A DNA stretch of 64,000 bases from DAOSVX01 sp964493665 (GTDB lineage: Bacteria; Bacillota_I; Bacilli_A; RF39; UBA660), in NCBI GenBank assembly GCA_964493665.1, contig CAZBOZ010000001.1, positions 1-64,000 of the forward strand, read 5' to 3'. Of the stretch, positions 50,012-59,594 are shown one piece after another. A program made the translations under genes and the position numbers. The stretch's first letter is position 1; each line of letters begins with the position of its first letter. The notes under the pieces are model-generated. The model worked only from the letters and a program-made list of their open reading frames with translations. It had not been told where the DNA came from and searched no databases.

Positions 50012-52336
50012 ATGAAAAATAATTTACCAGTTATCTTACTAAAAGGTTTAATTGTCCTTCCATACCAAGAAGTTCGTTTAGAATTAAGTAATGAAATAAG
50101 TTTAAGAGTTATAGATATATCAGCTTTAAGACATTTAAATCATATACTAATAGTATGTCCTAAAAACCAAATAGAAGAAAGCCCAGAAGTAAGTGATTTA
50201 CCTAAAGTAGGGGTAATTGGTAAAATAAGAACTAAAATAGAACTTCCTAATGGTCATTTTAGAATTGTCATAGGTGGTTTAGAAAGAGTTAAAATTGATG
50301 AATATTATAATTATCATGGAGAGTTAGATGTTTTAGAAGCTACTGTAACCAAAATAGAACTTCCTAAGTTTAAAGAAGTAGAAGAAACCGCCAAAAAGAA
50401 GATGTTATTATCGGTTTTAACTAAATATATTAATAGTTCACCAAGTTTGTCTAATTATATTTTAGGGAATATTAAAAATGTTGAAAATTTAGATAAATTA
50501 ACGGACATGATTACAACCTTTGTACCAATTTCTTTTGAAAAAAAACTAGAATATATGGCTGAATTAAATCCATTAAAAAGAGCTGATAAATTAATAATTG
50601 ATTTAAATATTGAACTAGAAATAATTGCTTTAGATAAAAAAATTGAAAAGGATTTAAAAAAAGGATTAGAAGCAAGTCAAAAAGAATTTATTTTAAAAGA
50701 AAAAATAAAAGAAATAAAAAAAGAACTTGGTGAAGATGATTATAAAGATAAAGAAGTATTAAGTTTTATAGAAAAACTTAATAATTTAAATATTGATTCT
50801 AAAATAAAAGCCAAGTTTAATTCCGAAATAACTAAATATGAATTAAGCTCTTTAAATAGTCCAGAAACAGGGATAATTAGAAATTATTTAGATACAGTAT
50901 TAAATTTACCTTGGAATAATTTTAGTGTTGATGAAACTAATTTAAACAAAATTACTAAATCTTTAGATAAAACTCATTTTGGTCTAGAAAAAATAAAAAC
51001 CAGAATAATAGAATATATTGCTGTTAAAAAGCGTAATAAAGATATAATAAGCCCTATAATATGTTTGGTAGGACCTCCAGGAGTAGGAAAGACCACATTA
51101 GCTATTTCGATTGCTAAAGCTTTAAACAAAGAGTTTTACAAAATAAGCGTTGGAGGTTTAAACGACTCTAATGAATTAACTGGTCACAGAAGAACTTATT
51201 TAGGAGCTAATCTTGGTAAAATAATGCAAGGTATAAAAAAATGTAATACTAAAAACCCTTTAATATTAATTGATGAAGTAGATAAAATGGTTAAAGATTT
51301 TAAGGGAGATCCTGCTAGTACTTTATTAGATATTTTGGATACAAGCCAAAATAATATGTTTGTTGATAATTATGTAGAAGAACCCTTTGATCTTAGCCAA
51401 GTTTTATTTATTTTAACAGCCAATAACGAAGAAGCTATTCCTTTTGAGCTAAAAGATCGTTTGGAAATTATAAATCTTAATTCTTATACTGAATTAGATA
51501 AATTAAATATTGCTAAATATTATTTAATGCCCAAAATATATAAAGATCATTTAGTAAGTGATAAAGAAATTACATTTAAAGATAGTATAATCTTAAATAT
51601 TATTAATAACTATACTTTGGAAGCAGGAGTAAGAGAATTAGAAAGAGAATTAAGTGCCCTTGTTAGAAAAATTATTACGGAAAATGATAAAACTAAAAGT
51701 AAATTAAAAATAAATATTACTAAAACATCATTATTAAAACATTTAGGATTACCTAAATATGAAAAAGAACTTAATAAAATTGAAAAACCAGGCATTATTA
51801 ATGGATTGGCTTATACTCCTTTTGGAGGAGTTGTAACTCAAATAGAGTGTTCTTCTTATCCGGGTAATGGTAATATTAAATATACAGGCCAGCTAGGAGA
51901 AGTTATGCAAGAAAGCATTGATGTGGCTCTTAGTTATATAAAAGCAAATAGTAAATATTTTGAAATATCTGAAAAAAAACTACAAGAATTAGATTTTCAT
52001 ATTCATCTTTTAGAAGCATCAGTAAAAAAAGATGGACCAAGTTCAGGTATAGCTATTGTTACAGCCATTTTAAGTAATATATTAAACAAAAAAGTAAGCA
52101 ATAATATATCTATGACTGGAGAAATTTCTTTATCAGGTAATATTCTAAAAATAGGGGGTCTTAAAGAAAAATCTATTGGGGCTTATAATGCTGGAATTAA
52201 TAAAATTTATATTCCTTATACTAACAAAAATGATTTAGAAGATATTCCTAATTTAATTAAAACAAAAATAGAATTTATTTTAGTAAAAGATTACAAAGAA
52301 ATATATAAAGATATTTTTAATCCAAAAACCATTTAA
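50012..52336 (+). CDS. lon: ATP-dependent protease Lon (LonA)
   Basis: This is a cytosolic AAA+ serine protease of 774 aa. The N-terminal substrate domain occupies about 1-200, followed by a long coiled coil. The AAA+ module has Walker A GPPGVGKT and Walker B LILIDEVDKM with SGHRRTY-like TGHRRTYLGA. The protease domain has catalytic Ser677 in KDGPSSG and Lys720 in GLKEK, 43 residues apart as in E. coli Lon. GGGAGG precedes the ATG. It follows tig in a protein quality-control cluster. Confidence 0.96.
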   Translation: MKNNLPVILLKGLIVLPYQEVRLELSNEISLRVIDISALRHLNHILIVCPKNQIEESPEVSDLPKVGVIGKIRTKIELPNGHFRIVIGGLERVKIDEYYNYHGELDVLEATVTKIELPKFKEVEETAKKKMLLSVLTKYINSSPSLSNYILGNIKNVENLDKLTDMITTFVPISFEKKLEYMAELNPLKRADKLIIDLNIELEIIALDKKIEKDLKKGLEASQKEFILKEKIKEIKKELGEDDYKDKEVLSFIEKLNNLNIDSKIKAKFNSEITKYELSSLNSPETGIIRNYLDTVLNLPWNNFSVDETNLNKITKSLDKTHFGLEKIKTRIIEYIAVKKRNKDIISPIICLVGPPGVGKTTLAISIAKALNKEFYKISVGGLNDSNELTGHRRTYLGANLGKIMQGIKKCNTKNPLILIDEVDKMVKDFKGDPASTLLDILDTSQNNMFVDNYVEEPFDLSQVLFILTANNEEAIPFELKDRLEIINLNSYTELDKLNIAKYYLMPKIYKDHLVSDKEITFKDSIILNIINNYTLEAGVRELERELSALVRKIITENDKTKSKLKINITKTSLLKHLGLPKYEKELNKIEKPGIINGLAYTPFGGVVTQIECSSYPGNGNIKYTGQLGEVMQESIDVALSYIKANSKYFEISEKKLQELDFHIHLLEASVKKDGPSSGIAIVTAILSNILNKKVSNNISMTGEISLSGNILKIGGLKEKSIGAYNAGINKIYIPYTNKNDLEDIPNLIKTKIEFILVKDYKEIYKDIFNPKTI

Positions 52337-52347
52337 AATGGTTTTTT
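52324..52347 (+). terminator. Intrinsic terminator of lon
   Basis: A 10-bp stem (52324-52333 with 52337-52346) has a 3-nt loop that is exactly the TAA stop codon, then T residues. Confidence 0.9.
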
Positions 52348-52408
52348 CTTTTACTTGAAGTTATTTAAATATTTTATTATAATAATTTTATAAGATAGGT
52401 GAGTAGTC

Positions 52409-55276
52409 ATGAAAGAAAAAAAGGGTTTTGCTTTAGTTGAATCTATTTTTATGATAGTGTTTCTTTCTGTGGCACTTCTTTTAGTATATAAAGCTTTTGC
52501 TTCTTCTTTTCAAGACGAAAGAAGAAGAATAAAATATGATAATACTACAAGTATTTATGAATTATATTTTATTAAACAATACTTTGAAGAAAATGGTATT
52601 TTAGATTATTTAACCACTGCTACTTTAACTGATGGGTATTTGGAAATAAATTGTTCTACAATAACCTCTAATAATAGTGAATATTGTGATTTTTTAACAT
52701 CATTTGATAGTTTTGATGTTAATAAAATATATATCACTAAATATGATATGGATGGAGTAGCATATGATAATTTAGATCCAACCACCATTGATTATTTTAA
52801 AACTTTATCAGGCACGGATACAATTTCATATAGAATTATTGTTTGGTTTAATAATGACCAGTATGCTAGTATGAAATTAGGTGTTCCATACCATAATTTA
52901 CTTGTTTTATTAAATGGTGGTACTTGGACAGGGACTAATAGTCAAACTCTCATAGAAGGTGAAACAACAAATATTTTAAATCCTGTGAAAGATGGTTATA
53001 TATTTTTAGGTTGGAGCATAAACGGAGCGGGCAGCAGTGTAGTTGATACTACTTTTACAATGGGGACTGAAGATACAATTATAGTTGCAACCTGGATGGA
53101 TTATTCGGTAATTTATACTTACACAGGAGATTATCAGACGTTTTCTATACCATTAACCGGCTATTATCAACTAGAAGTTTGGGGAGCCGAGGGAGGAAGT
53201 TACGATCCAACTCTAGGTCAACAAAAAGGAGCATATGCTAGTGGTTATATTAGTTTAAACAAAGATGATGTAATATATATTTATGTTGGAGGAGCAGGCA
53301 CTACTAATGGGAATGGGACTACCATTCCTGGAGGGTTTAATGGTGGTGGCACTGCTTTGGGTTATAGTGATTCAAATAATGGTTCCGGGGGTGGAGCTAC
53401 TGATATTAGATTAGATACTAGCTTGAACTCAAGAATATTAATAGCGGCCGGCGGTGGTGGCACAGTAGGACCAACAGTTGCTAGCGGAAATTATGGGGGG
53501 TCTTTAATAGCAACAAATGCTGTTTGGACAGCAGGCAGTACATATACTGCTACAGGCGGAACACAAATTAGTGCTGGCGGTGGTACTGTAAGTGGAGCAT
53601 TTGGTCAAGGAGCTAATGGTGGGACAACATATCGTGCTGGCGGTGGCGGTGGATATTATGGTGGTGGGGTTCATACATATACTGGTGCTGGGGGGTCCTC
53701 ATTTATAAGTGGGTATGCTGGATCTAATGCTATAACAAGTTCATCATCTACTACGGCCACAAACAATACAATTCATTATAGTAATAATTATTTTATCAAT
53801 GGTTCTATGGCAACTAGTGTAAATTCTGGAAATGGCTATGCCAAAATAACGTTTATTGGAGAAGAAGCTCCAACTAGAATAAACACTAATTTAAATAATG
53901 TAAGATACATAAAAGATTGCGTAAACGGTAATACTACTGATACTACAGCTTCTTGGGTGGAGTTACAAGCAATATATCAAGGGATAAATGTTGCCAAAGG
54001 CAAAACTGTAACAGGAACATCAGCTCAGAATGCTAGTTATCCTTATACAAGAATAGTGGATGGCGATATAACGCCAGCTAATTTTGCTATTTCATCAGTA
54101 AACGGTGCACAATGTGTGACGGTAGATCTTGGGCAAACATATAATTTAGATGAAGTAGCTGTATGGCATTATTGGCTAGATGGCAGAACTGTATATAGCA
54201 ATGTAACGTCAGTATCAAATGACAATTCTAGCTGGTCTACAGCAATCAGTTCTTTATATGCTGAAAATAGTCAAGGCAAAAGAATAAATGCTTATCAAAA
54301 TGATTATCCATATACAGGGGCAGTTCAAACATTTACAGTGCCATATACTGGCAATTATAAAATTGAATTATGGGGAGCCAGTGGTGGTAATGGTAGTGCA
54401 ACATACACTGGCGGTATGGGCGGCTATACAAAAGGTGAAATATATTTAACAAAAGATACCGATTTATATATATATGTTGGTGGGGTTGGGCCAGCAGTAG
54501 GAACTGCAACGAACACAGCTGGTGGATATAACGGTGGTGGTAATTGCTACTCTTATGCAGCAAATTATGTTACAGGATGTGGTGGCGGAGCAACAGATAT
54601 TAGAACTACATCAGGTGTATGGAACAATTCCACATCACTTGCTTCAAGAATCATGGTAGCTGGTGGTGGTGGTGGTGGCCATTATCGTTCTGATACTTCA
54701 AGCAAAGGTGGCCAAGGTGGTGGGTTAACCGGAAATATATCTTATGGCGAAACCTCGGCTTATGGCAAACTATATCCAACTGGCGGATCTCAAACTGCTG
54801 GTGGTGCAAAAGGCTATGTAGACGCTTCTTCAAGGATAACTTCTTTAACAGATTCTGGATTTGGCTATGGTGGTTCAGTTAATGCCTCCGCATTAACATG
54901 GAACCTTATAGGTGGCGGAAGTGGCTATTGGGGTGGTGGAGCCGGAGTATTTATGGCTGGATCTGCGGGTTCGTCATATATTAGTGGCCATACGGGTTGT
55001 ATAGCAATAACTTCATCATCAAGCACATCGCCAAGAACAGGAACAGCAGGGGCACCATGTTCACAAGGCGGAACAGATAATTTATGTAGCATTCATTATA
55101 GTGGCAATTATTTTACGAACACTTTAATGATAGATGGTGCTGACTACACTTGGACAAATATTAAAGCCTCTAAAGTTGGAACAAATGCTATGCCACGACC
55201 AAATGGAGGCAGTTATCAGCCTGGATATGGTAACACTGGTAATGGTTATGCCAAAATAACTTATATTGGTAACTAA
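52409..55276 (+). CDS. Large prepilin-like surface protein with glycine-rich and discoidin-like domains
   Basis: This 955-aa protein begins with a type IV prepilin leader: KKG before FALVESIFMIVFLSVALLL, with Gly at -1, Phe at +1 and Glu at +5, then a hydrophobic helix. An N-terminal pilin-like region continues to about 160. Next is an InlB/Listeria-Bacteroides type repeat (about 165-232, KDGYIFLGWS). A glycine-rich adhesin-like domain (about 234-485, GAEGGS, GGGATDIRLD) is followed by a discoidin/F5-8C-like segment (about 486-630, NVAKGKTVTGTSA, VTVDLGQTYNLDEV). A second glycine-rich domain (about 632-955) is homologous to the first; both end NGYAKIT[FY]IG. TATAAT at 52378-52383; AGGTGAG before the ATG. 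Probably a secreted adhesin or minor pilin displayed on a pilus. No pilus assembly genes are in the window. Confidence 0.85.
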   Translation: MKEKKGFALVESIFMIVFLSVALLLVYKAFASSFQDERRRIKYDNTTSIYELYFIKQYFEENGILDYLTTATLTDGYLEINCSTITSNNSEYCDFLTSFDSFDVNKIYITKYDMDGVAYDNLDPTTIDYFKTLSGTDTISYRIIVWFNNDQYASMKLGVPYHNLLVLLNGGTWTGTNSQTLIEGETTNILNPVKDGYIFLGWSINGAGSSVVDTTFTMGTEDTIIVATWMDYSVIYTYTGDYQTFSIPLTGYYQLEVWGAEGGSYDPTLGQQKGAYASGYISLNKDDVIYIYVGGAGTTNGNGTTIPGGFNGGGTALGYSDSNNGSGGGATDIRLDTSLNSRILIAAGGGGTVGPTVASGNYGGSLIATNAVWTAGSTYTATGGTQISAGGGTVSGAFGQGANGGTTYRAGGGGGYYGGGVHTYTGAGGSSFISGYAGSNAITSSSSTTATNNTIHYSNNYFINGSMATSVNSGNGYAKITFIGEEAPTRINTNLNNVRYIKDCVNGNTTDTTASWVELQAIYQGINVAKGKTVTGTSAQNASYPYTRIVDGDITPANFAISSVNGAQCVTVDLGQTYNLDEVAVWHYWLDGRTVYSNVTSVSNDNSSWSTAISSLYAENSQGKRINAYQNDYPYTGAVQTFTVPYTGNYKIELWGASGGNGSATYTGGMGGYTKGEIYLTKDTDLYIYVGGVGPAVGTATNTAGGYNGGGNCYSYAANYVTGCGGGATDIRTTSGVWNNSTSLASRIMVAGGGGGGHYRSDTSSKGGQGGGLTGNISYGETSAYGKLYPTGGSQTAGGAKGYVDASSRITSLTDSGFGYGGSVNASALTWNLIGGGSGYWGGGAGVFMAGSAGSSYISGHTGCIAITSSSSTSPRTGTAGAPCSQGGTDNLCSIHYSGNYFTNTLMIDGADYTWTNIKASKVGTNAMPRPNGGSYQPGYGNTGNGYAKITYIGN

Positions 55277-55279
55277 AAA

Positions 55280-56281
55280 ATGGTGATTATATTAAAAAAT
55301 AAAATATTGAATTTTTTAAAATTTAATTATAAATATATAATATTGAGTTTTTTTACATTTTTACTAATAACTATAAAACTTCCTTATGTAATTTATATTC
55401 CTGGCGGAACTATAGATTTAACAGATAGAGTCATCGTTTCTAATAACAATAATTTAAGTGGCTCATTTAATATGGCTTATGTATCAATGTTAGATGGACA
55501 TGTCCTTTTAATATTATTAAGTTATATTATGCCTAATTGGGATTTAGTAAAAAGTGCTGATATAGTATATGAAGATGAAAGTGTTGAAGAAATGCTTGAA
55601 ACTGACAAAATATTTTATGAAGAATCAATAAATAGTGCTATAGTAATTGCTTATCAAGAGGCGAATGCTAATATTATTATAAATGGCCTTAAAAACGAAA
55701 TAGTATTTATTTCTTCTTATGCTGAAACCGACTTGAAATTAGGCGATATATTAATTCAAGCTGATAATATCAATATAGAGGATTTAGATAAATATAAAGA
55801 TGTTATTGAAAGTCATGTCGTAGGTGATGAAATTAATTTAATTGTATTAAGGAATAATAAAGAAACAACTGCTAACATTATGGTTAAAAATATTGATGGT
55901 GAAAAGAAAACGGGAATAGCAGTAGTATCACTATATGATTTTTCTGCCGATCCAAAAATAGAAGTAAAGATGGTAGAAAGCGAATCTGGCCCTTCCGGGG
56001 GTTTAATGATAGCTTTAGACATATATGATAAACTAACAGACTTTGATTTAAGCCGTACTAGAAGAATAGCCGGTACAGGAACAATTGATAATGAAGGCAA
56101 TGTTGGCGAAATAGGAGGAATTAAGTACAAGATCTTAGGAGCTATAAATGATGAAGTTGATGTTTTTCTTTGTCCATCTGCTAATTACGAAGAAGCTAAA
56201 GTTATATTAGACAAAGAAAGTTCAACTATGAAGCTAATAAGTGTTAACTCTTTAAAAGAAGCAATTGAAGCCTTAAGTTAA
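55280..56281 (+). CDS. PDZ / Lon-like serine protease (YlbL/SepM type)
   Basis: This 333-aa protein has one N-terminal membrane helix (about 18-36, followed by PYVIYIPGGTIDLTDR). A PDZ domain follows (about 135-200, ETDLKLGDILIQADNINIEDL). A C-terminal Lon-type protease domain has Ser239 in SGPSGGLM and Lys284 in GGIKYK, the same 45-residue spacing as in Bacillus YlbL. Family members cleave extracellular signals (SepM) or act in membrane quality control. The ATG starts 3 nt after the pilin-like gene, with no good ribosome site in front, so it is probably translated by coupling. Confidence 0.9.
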   Translation: MVIILKNKILNFLKFNYKYIILSFFTFLLITIKLPYVIYIPGGTIDLTDRVIVSNNNNLSGSFNMAYVSMLDGHVLLILLSYIMPNWDLVKSADIVYEDESVEEMLETDKIFYEESINSAIVIAYQEANANIIINGLKNEIVFISSYAETDLKLGDILIQADNINIEDLDKYKDVIESHVVGDEINLIVLRNNKETTANIMVKNIDGEKKTGIAVVSLYDFSADPKIEVKMVESESGPSGGLMIALDIYDKLTDFDLSRTRRIAGTGTIDNEGNVGEIGGIKYKILGAINDEVDVFLCPSANYEEAKVILDKESSTMKLISVNSLKEAIEALS

Positions 56282-56292
56282 ATTGCTTTTTT
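56259..56292 (+). terminator. Intrinsic terminator of the prepilin-protease pair
   Basis: An 8-bp stem (56259-56266 with 56281-56288) with a 14-nt loop holding most of the stop codon is followed by T residues. Confidence 0.7.
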
Positions 56293-56329
56293 ATTTGTAA
56301 AAAGGTATAATAATTACTAGGTGTTTTAT

Positions 56330-58864
56330 ATGAATAGGAAAGACGTTAATATAAATGATTTAAGTCCAATGATGAAACAATATATGGAAATAAAATCTCG
56401 TTATGAAAATGAGCTTTTGTTTTTTCGTTTGGGAGATTTTTATGAACTTTTCTTTGAAGATGGAATTTTAGCGTCTAAAGAATTAGAATTAACTTTAACT
56501 GGGAAGAATGCTGGTTTAAAAGAAAGAATTCCAATGTGTGGAGTTCCTTATCATTCAGTTAAACCCTATATTGAAAAATTAATATCTAAAGGCTATAAAG
56601 TGGCTATTTGTGAGCAATTAGAAGATCCTCGCAGTGTAAAAGGTATGGTAAAACGTGATGTTATTCAAGTGGTAAGTAAAGGAACTTTCATTGATTTAGA
56701 TTTTTTAAATGATTATGATCACAATTATATTGGTAGTTTGCTTGATTTTAATCATAGCTATGTTTTAACTTATACAGATATATCAACAGGATCTTTATAT
56801 TCATTAATGCTTCCTCATATTAAAGAAAAAGCTATAAATGAAATTTTAAGTTTAGGACTAAAAGAAGTTATATTACTAGATTCTAATGATTTAGAATTAA
56901 TAGAAACTTTAAAAGATAAAAACAATATTAGTATAGATACATCTGATAAATATTTGGAAGAGGAATATAAGTATTTATATAATAATATCGAAGAACCGAA
57001 AATAATTGCTGGTATAAAGCATATTCTTTATTATTTAGTAGTAAAAGAATTAAAAGATTTAAGTCATTTTAATGAAGCTATTATTGTAAATCCTAATCTT
57101 TATTTAGAATTAGATATTCATACTATAAGAAATTTAGAATTAATTGAGACAATTAGATTAAAAGAACGTAATAATAGTTTAATATGGTTAATGGATAAAA
57201 CTAAAACAGCAATGGGGTCTAGGCTTTTAAAAACTTGGCTATTAAATCCTTTAAAAGATATTAAAGAATTAAATAAAAGATATGACCAAATAGAAAAGTT
57301 AAATAGTGAGTTTTTAATAAAAGAAGAATTGAGAAGAGATTTAAATGAAGTTTATGACATTGAAAGATTATGTGGCAAAGTAGTGGCTGGTAATTTAAAT
57401 GCTCGTGACTTAATTCAAATTAAAAATTCTTTAGATGCTTTGCCTGATATTAAAAACAATTTAAATAAATTAGGATTTAAATATAAATTAAATATTGAAA
57501 ACAAACTAAAAGAATTATTAGAAAATTCTATTTCTTTAGAAGCTCCAATTACCTTACATGATGGTGGATTAATAAAACATGGTTATAATAAAGATTTAGA
57601 TGAACTAAAGAGCATTCGTAGTGGCGGTAAAGATTATTTAGCTAAAATAGAGCAAGATACCAAAGAGCAAACTGGTATTAAAAATTTAAGAGTAGGGTAT
57701 AATAAGGTATTTGGTTATTTTATTGAAGTATCTAAAGGCCAAATAAAAAATGTTAATCCAGCTTTTGGTTGGGAAAGAAGACAAACTTTAACGGACAAAG
57801 AAAGATATATAACTCCTGAATTAAAAGAAAAAGAATCATTAATATTAAATGCTGAGGAAAAAATAATTAATTTAGAATATGAATTGTTTTTAGAAATTAA
57901 AGAAGAAGTTAAAAAAGAGATATTTAATTTAAAACAAATTGCTAATGTTTTAAGCGAAATAGATGCTTTGTGTTCTTTATCAGTCGCCAGTGAAGAATAT
58001 AGTTTAGTAAGACCTTTATTAACTGAAAAAAGAGAGATTGTAGTTAAAGATGGTAGACATCCAGTAGTAGAAAGACTTAGTCACCATGAATATGTTGCTA
58101 ATGATATTTTGCTGCCAGAAGAAATTCACACATTATTAATAACTGGTCCTAATATGGCTGGTAAAAGTACTTATATGAGGCAACTGGCTTTAATAGTCAT
58201 AATGGCCCAAATGGGTTCTTTTGTTCCTGTTAAAGAAGCCAAATTACCTATATTTGATAAAATATTTACTAGAATAGGGGCTAGTGATGATTTAGTTGGC
58301 GGAGAATCTACTTTTATGGTAGAAATGAAAGAAGCCGAAAATGCTATTCGTAATGCTACTAAAGATAGTCTAATATTATTTGACGAACTTGGTAGAGGGA
58401 CTGCTACATATGATGGAATGAGTTTGGCAGAATCAATTTTAGAATATATAAATAACAAAATAAAATGTAAAACGTTATTCTCAACTCATTACCATGAATT
58501 AACTGACTTAGAAAAAAGATTTCCTGGTATAAAAAACGTTCATGTGAGTGCTTTAGAAGAAGATGGCAATATTATCTTTCTACATAAAGTAAAAGATGGA
58601 TCCGTAGATAAAAGCTATGGGATTCATGTTGCTAAATTAGCTAATATGCCTAATGATGTAATAGCTAGAGCTAGCGAAATATTAAATCAATATGAAAAAG
58701 CTAATGGTAAAAAGATTAAACGTGATGAAAGCCAAGTTAAATTTGATTTTGTTGAAGAAAAACCAAATTTAGTAAAAGAAAAGCTAGATAGTATAGACCC
58801 ACTTAAAATAACTCCTTTAGAAGCATTAAATATTTTATATGAATTAAAACAAGAAAATAAATAG
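56330..58864 (+). CDS. mutS: DNA mismatch repair protein MutS
   Basis: This mismatch-recognition ATPase has 844 aa. The mismatch-binding Phe-x-Glu motif is FYE at residues 37-39 in RLGDFYELF. The lever and clamp domains follow. The ATPase has Walker A GPNMAGKST (606-614), GGESTFMVEM, Walker B LILFDELGRGTATYDG and ATLFATHYHEL-like TLFSTHYHEL. It has a C-terminal clamp-interaction-like tail. The start is ATG 56330, since GTG 56321 is part of the TAGGTG ribosome site. TATAAT at 56306-56311. mutL, usually next, is replaced here by a small membrane protein gene. Confidence 0.96.
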   Translation: MNRKDVNINDLSPMMKQYMEIKSRYENELLFFRLGDFYELFFEDGILASKELELTLTGKNAGLKERIPMCGVPYHSVKPYIEKLISKGYKVAICEQLEDPRSVKGMVKRDVIQVVSKGTFIDLDFLNDYDHNYIGSLLDFNHSYVLTYTDISTGSLYSLMLPHIKEKAINEILSLGLKEVILLDSNDLELIETLKDKNNISIDTSDKYLEEEYKYLYNNIEEPKIIAGIKHILYYLVVKELKDLSHFNEAIIVNPNLYLELDIHTIRNLELIETIRLKERNNSLIWLMDKTKTAMGSRLLKTWLLNPLKDIKELNKRYDQIEKLNSEFLIKEELRRDLNEVYDIERLCGKVVAGNLNARDLIQIKNSLDALPDIKNNLNKLGFKYKLNIENKLKELLENSISLEAPITLHDGGLIKHGYNKDLDELKSIRSGGKDYLAKIEQDTKEQTGIKNLRVGYNKVFGYFIEVSKGQIKNVNPAFGWERRQTLTDKERYITPELKEKESLILNAEEKIINLEYELFLEIKEEVKKEIFNLKQIANVLSEIDALCSLSVASEEYSLVRPLLTEKREIVVKDGRHPVVERLSHHEYVANDILLPEEIHTLLITGPNMAGKSTYMRQLALIVIMAQMGSFVPVKEAKLPIFDKIFTRIGASDDLVGGESTFMVEMKEAENAIRNATKDSLILFDELGRGTATYDGMSLAESILEYINNKIKCKTLFSTHYHELTDLEKRFPGIKNVHVSALEEDGNIIFLHKVKDGSVDKSYGIHVAKLANMPNDVIARASEILNQYEKANGKKIKRDESQVKFDFVEEKPNLVKEKLDSIDPLKITPLEALNILYELKQENK

Positions 58865-58872
58865 GAGGAAAT

Positions 58873-59154
58873 ATGAAGGAAGTAAAAACCATATGGGGAA
58901 GAAAATTAAATAGCAAGGATATGAAAAAAAGAATAAAAACATATCTATTTGAATCTTTGTTTTTTTCTTTAGCAATGTCTGCTTTAGATGTTTTGGGAAT
59001 ATTTGCTAGTAAAAATAAATCAGTATTTTATTTTTTTGATAACTATACAATTAATTTTGTTATTACAGTATTCATAACAGCTTTAATCCTTTTTGCTATA
59101 TCATTTGGTTTCAATTATTTATTATGTGAAAAGGAATTTAAAAAAGTAAAATAA
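58873..59154 (+). CDS. Uncharacterised small two-helix membrane protein
   Basis: This 93-aa protein has two hydrophobic segments (about 28-48 and 60-82), a basic N-terminus (TIWGRKLNSKDMKKR) and a short charged C-terminus; both ends are likely cytoplasmic. A strong AGGAGGA lies 8 nt after the mutS stop, so it is co-transcribed with mutS. I do not recognise it, and it occupies the place where mutL is often found. Confidence 0.75.
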   Translation: MKEVKTIWGRKLNSKDMKKRIKTYLFESLFFSLAMSALDVLGIFASKNKSVFYFFDNYTINFVITVFITALILFAISFGFNYLLCEKEFKKVK

Positions 59155-59164
59155 TTTTTTGATA

Positions 59165-59173
59165 TGTTATAAT
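59165..59173 (+). promoter_or_regulatory. Extended -10 promoter of nusB-xseA-xseB
   Basis: TGTTATAAT ends 16 nt before the nusB ATG. Confidence 0.6.
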
Positions 59174-59189
59174 GGAGTAGGTGAAATGT

Positions 59190-59594
59190 ATGGGTAAAAC
59201 GAGAAGTGAATTAAGAGAAAAATGCATGGTTATTTTGTACCAAGTAGAATTATTAGAAAAAAATAACATTGAATATAATGTTGATTCTTTAATAAAGGAT
59301 AATATTGAAGTAGAAAATGAATTTGTTAAAGAGATCGTTTATGGAGTTACTACTCATTATGATGAACTAAATAACATAATAAATAAATATTTAATTAATT
59401 GGGATATAACTAGGATAGATAAAACTGGAGCAGCTATTTTAAGAATAGCTGCTTATGAGCTTATTTATACTGAAACTCCACCATTAGTCGTAATAAATGA
59501 AGCAATTAATTTAGCTAAAAAATATAGCGATGATTCAATAAGAAAAATTATAAATGCTTCTTTAGATAGAATGAGAAAAGAATATGAACGATAA
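59190..59594 (+). CDS. nusB: Transcription antitermination factor NusB
   Basis: This 134-aa all-helical RNA-binding factor acts with NusE/S10 in rRNA antitermination. It begins MGKTRSELREKCMVILYQ, a typical NusB N-terminus, and has ITRIDKTGAAILRIAAYELIY and VVINEAINLAKKY. ATG 59190 is chosen over GTG 59181, which lies in the TAGGTGA site. It overlaps xseA by 11 nt. nusB-xseA-xseB is a classical Bacillus order (folD absent). Confidence 0.94.
   Translation: MGKTRSELREKCMVILYQVELLEKNNIEYNVDSLIKDNIEVENEFVKEIVYGVTTHYDELNNIINKYLINWDITRIDKTGAAILRIAAYELIYTETPPLVVINEAINLAKKYSDDSIRKIINASLDRMRKEYER

Noticed and set aside
54661..54680. GGT-repeat tract as a phase-variable simple repeat
   Set aside because: It is a trinucleotide run encoding glycine in a glycine-rich domain, so copy changes would not shift the frame.
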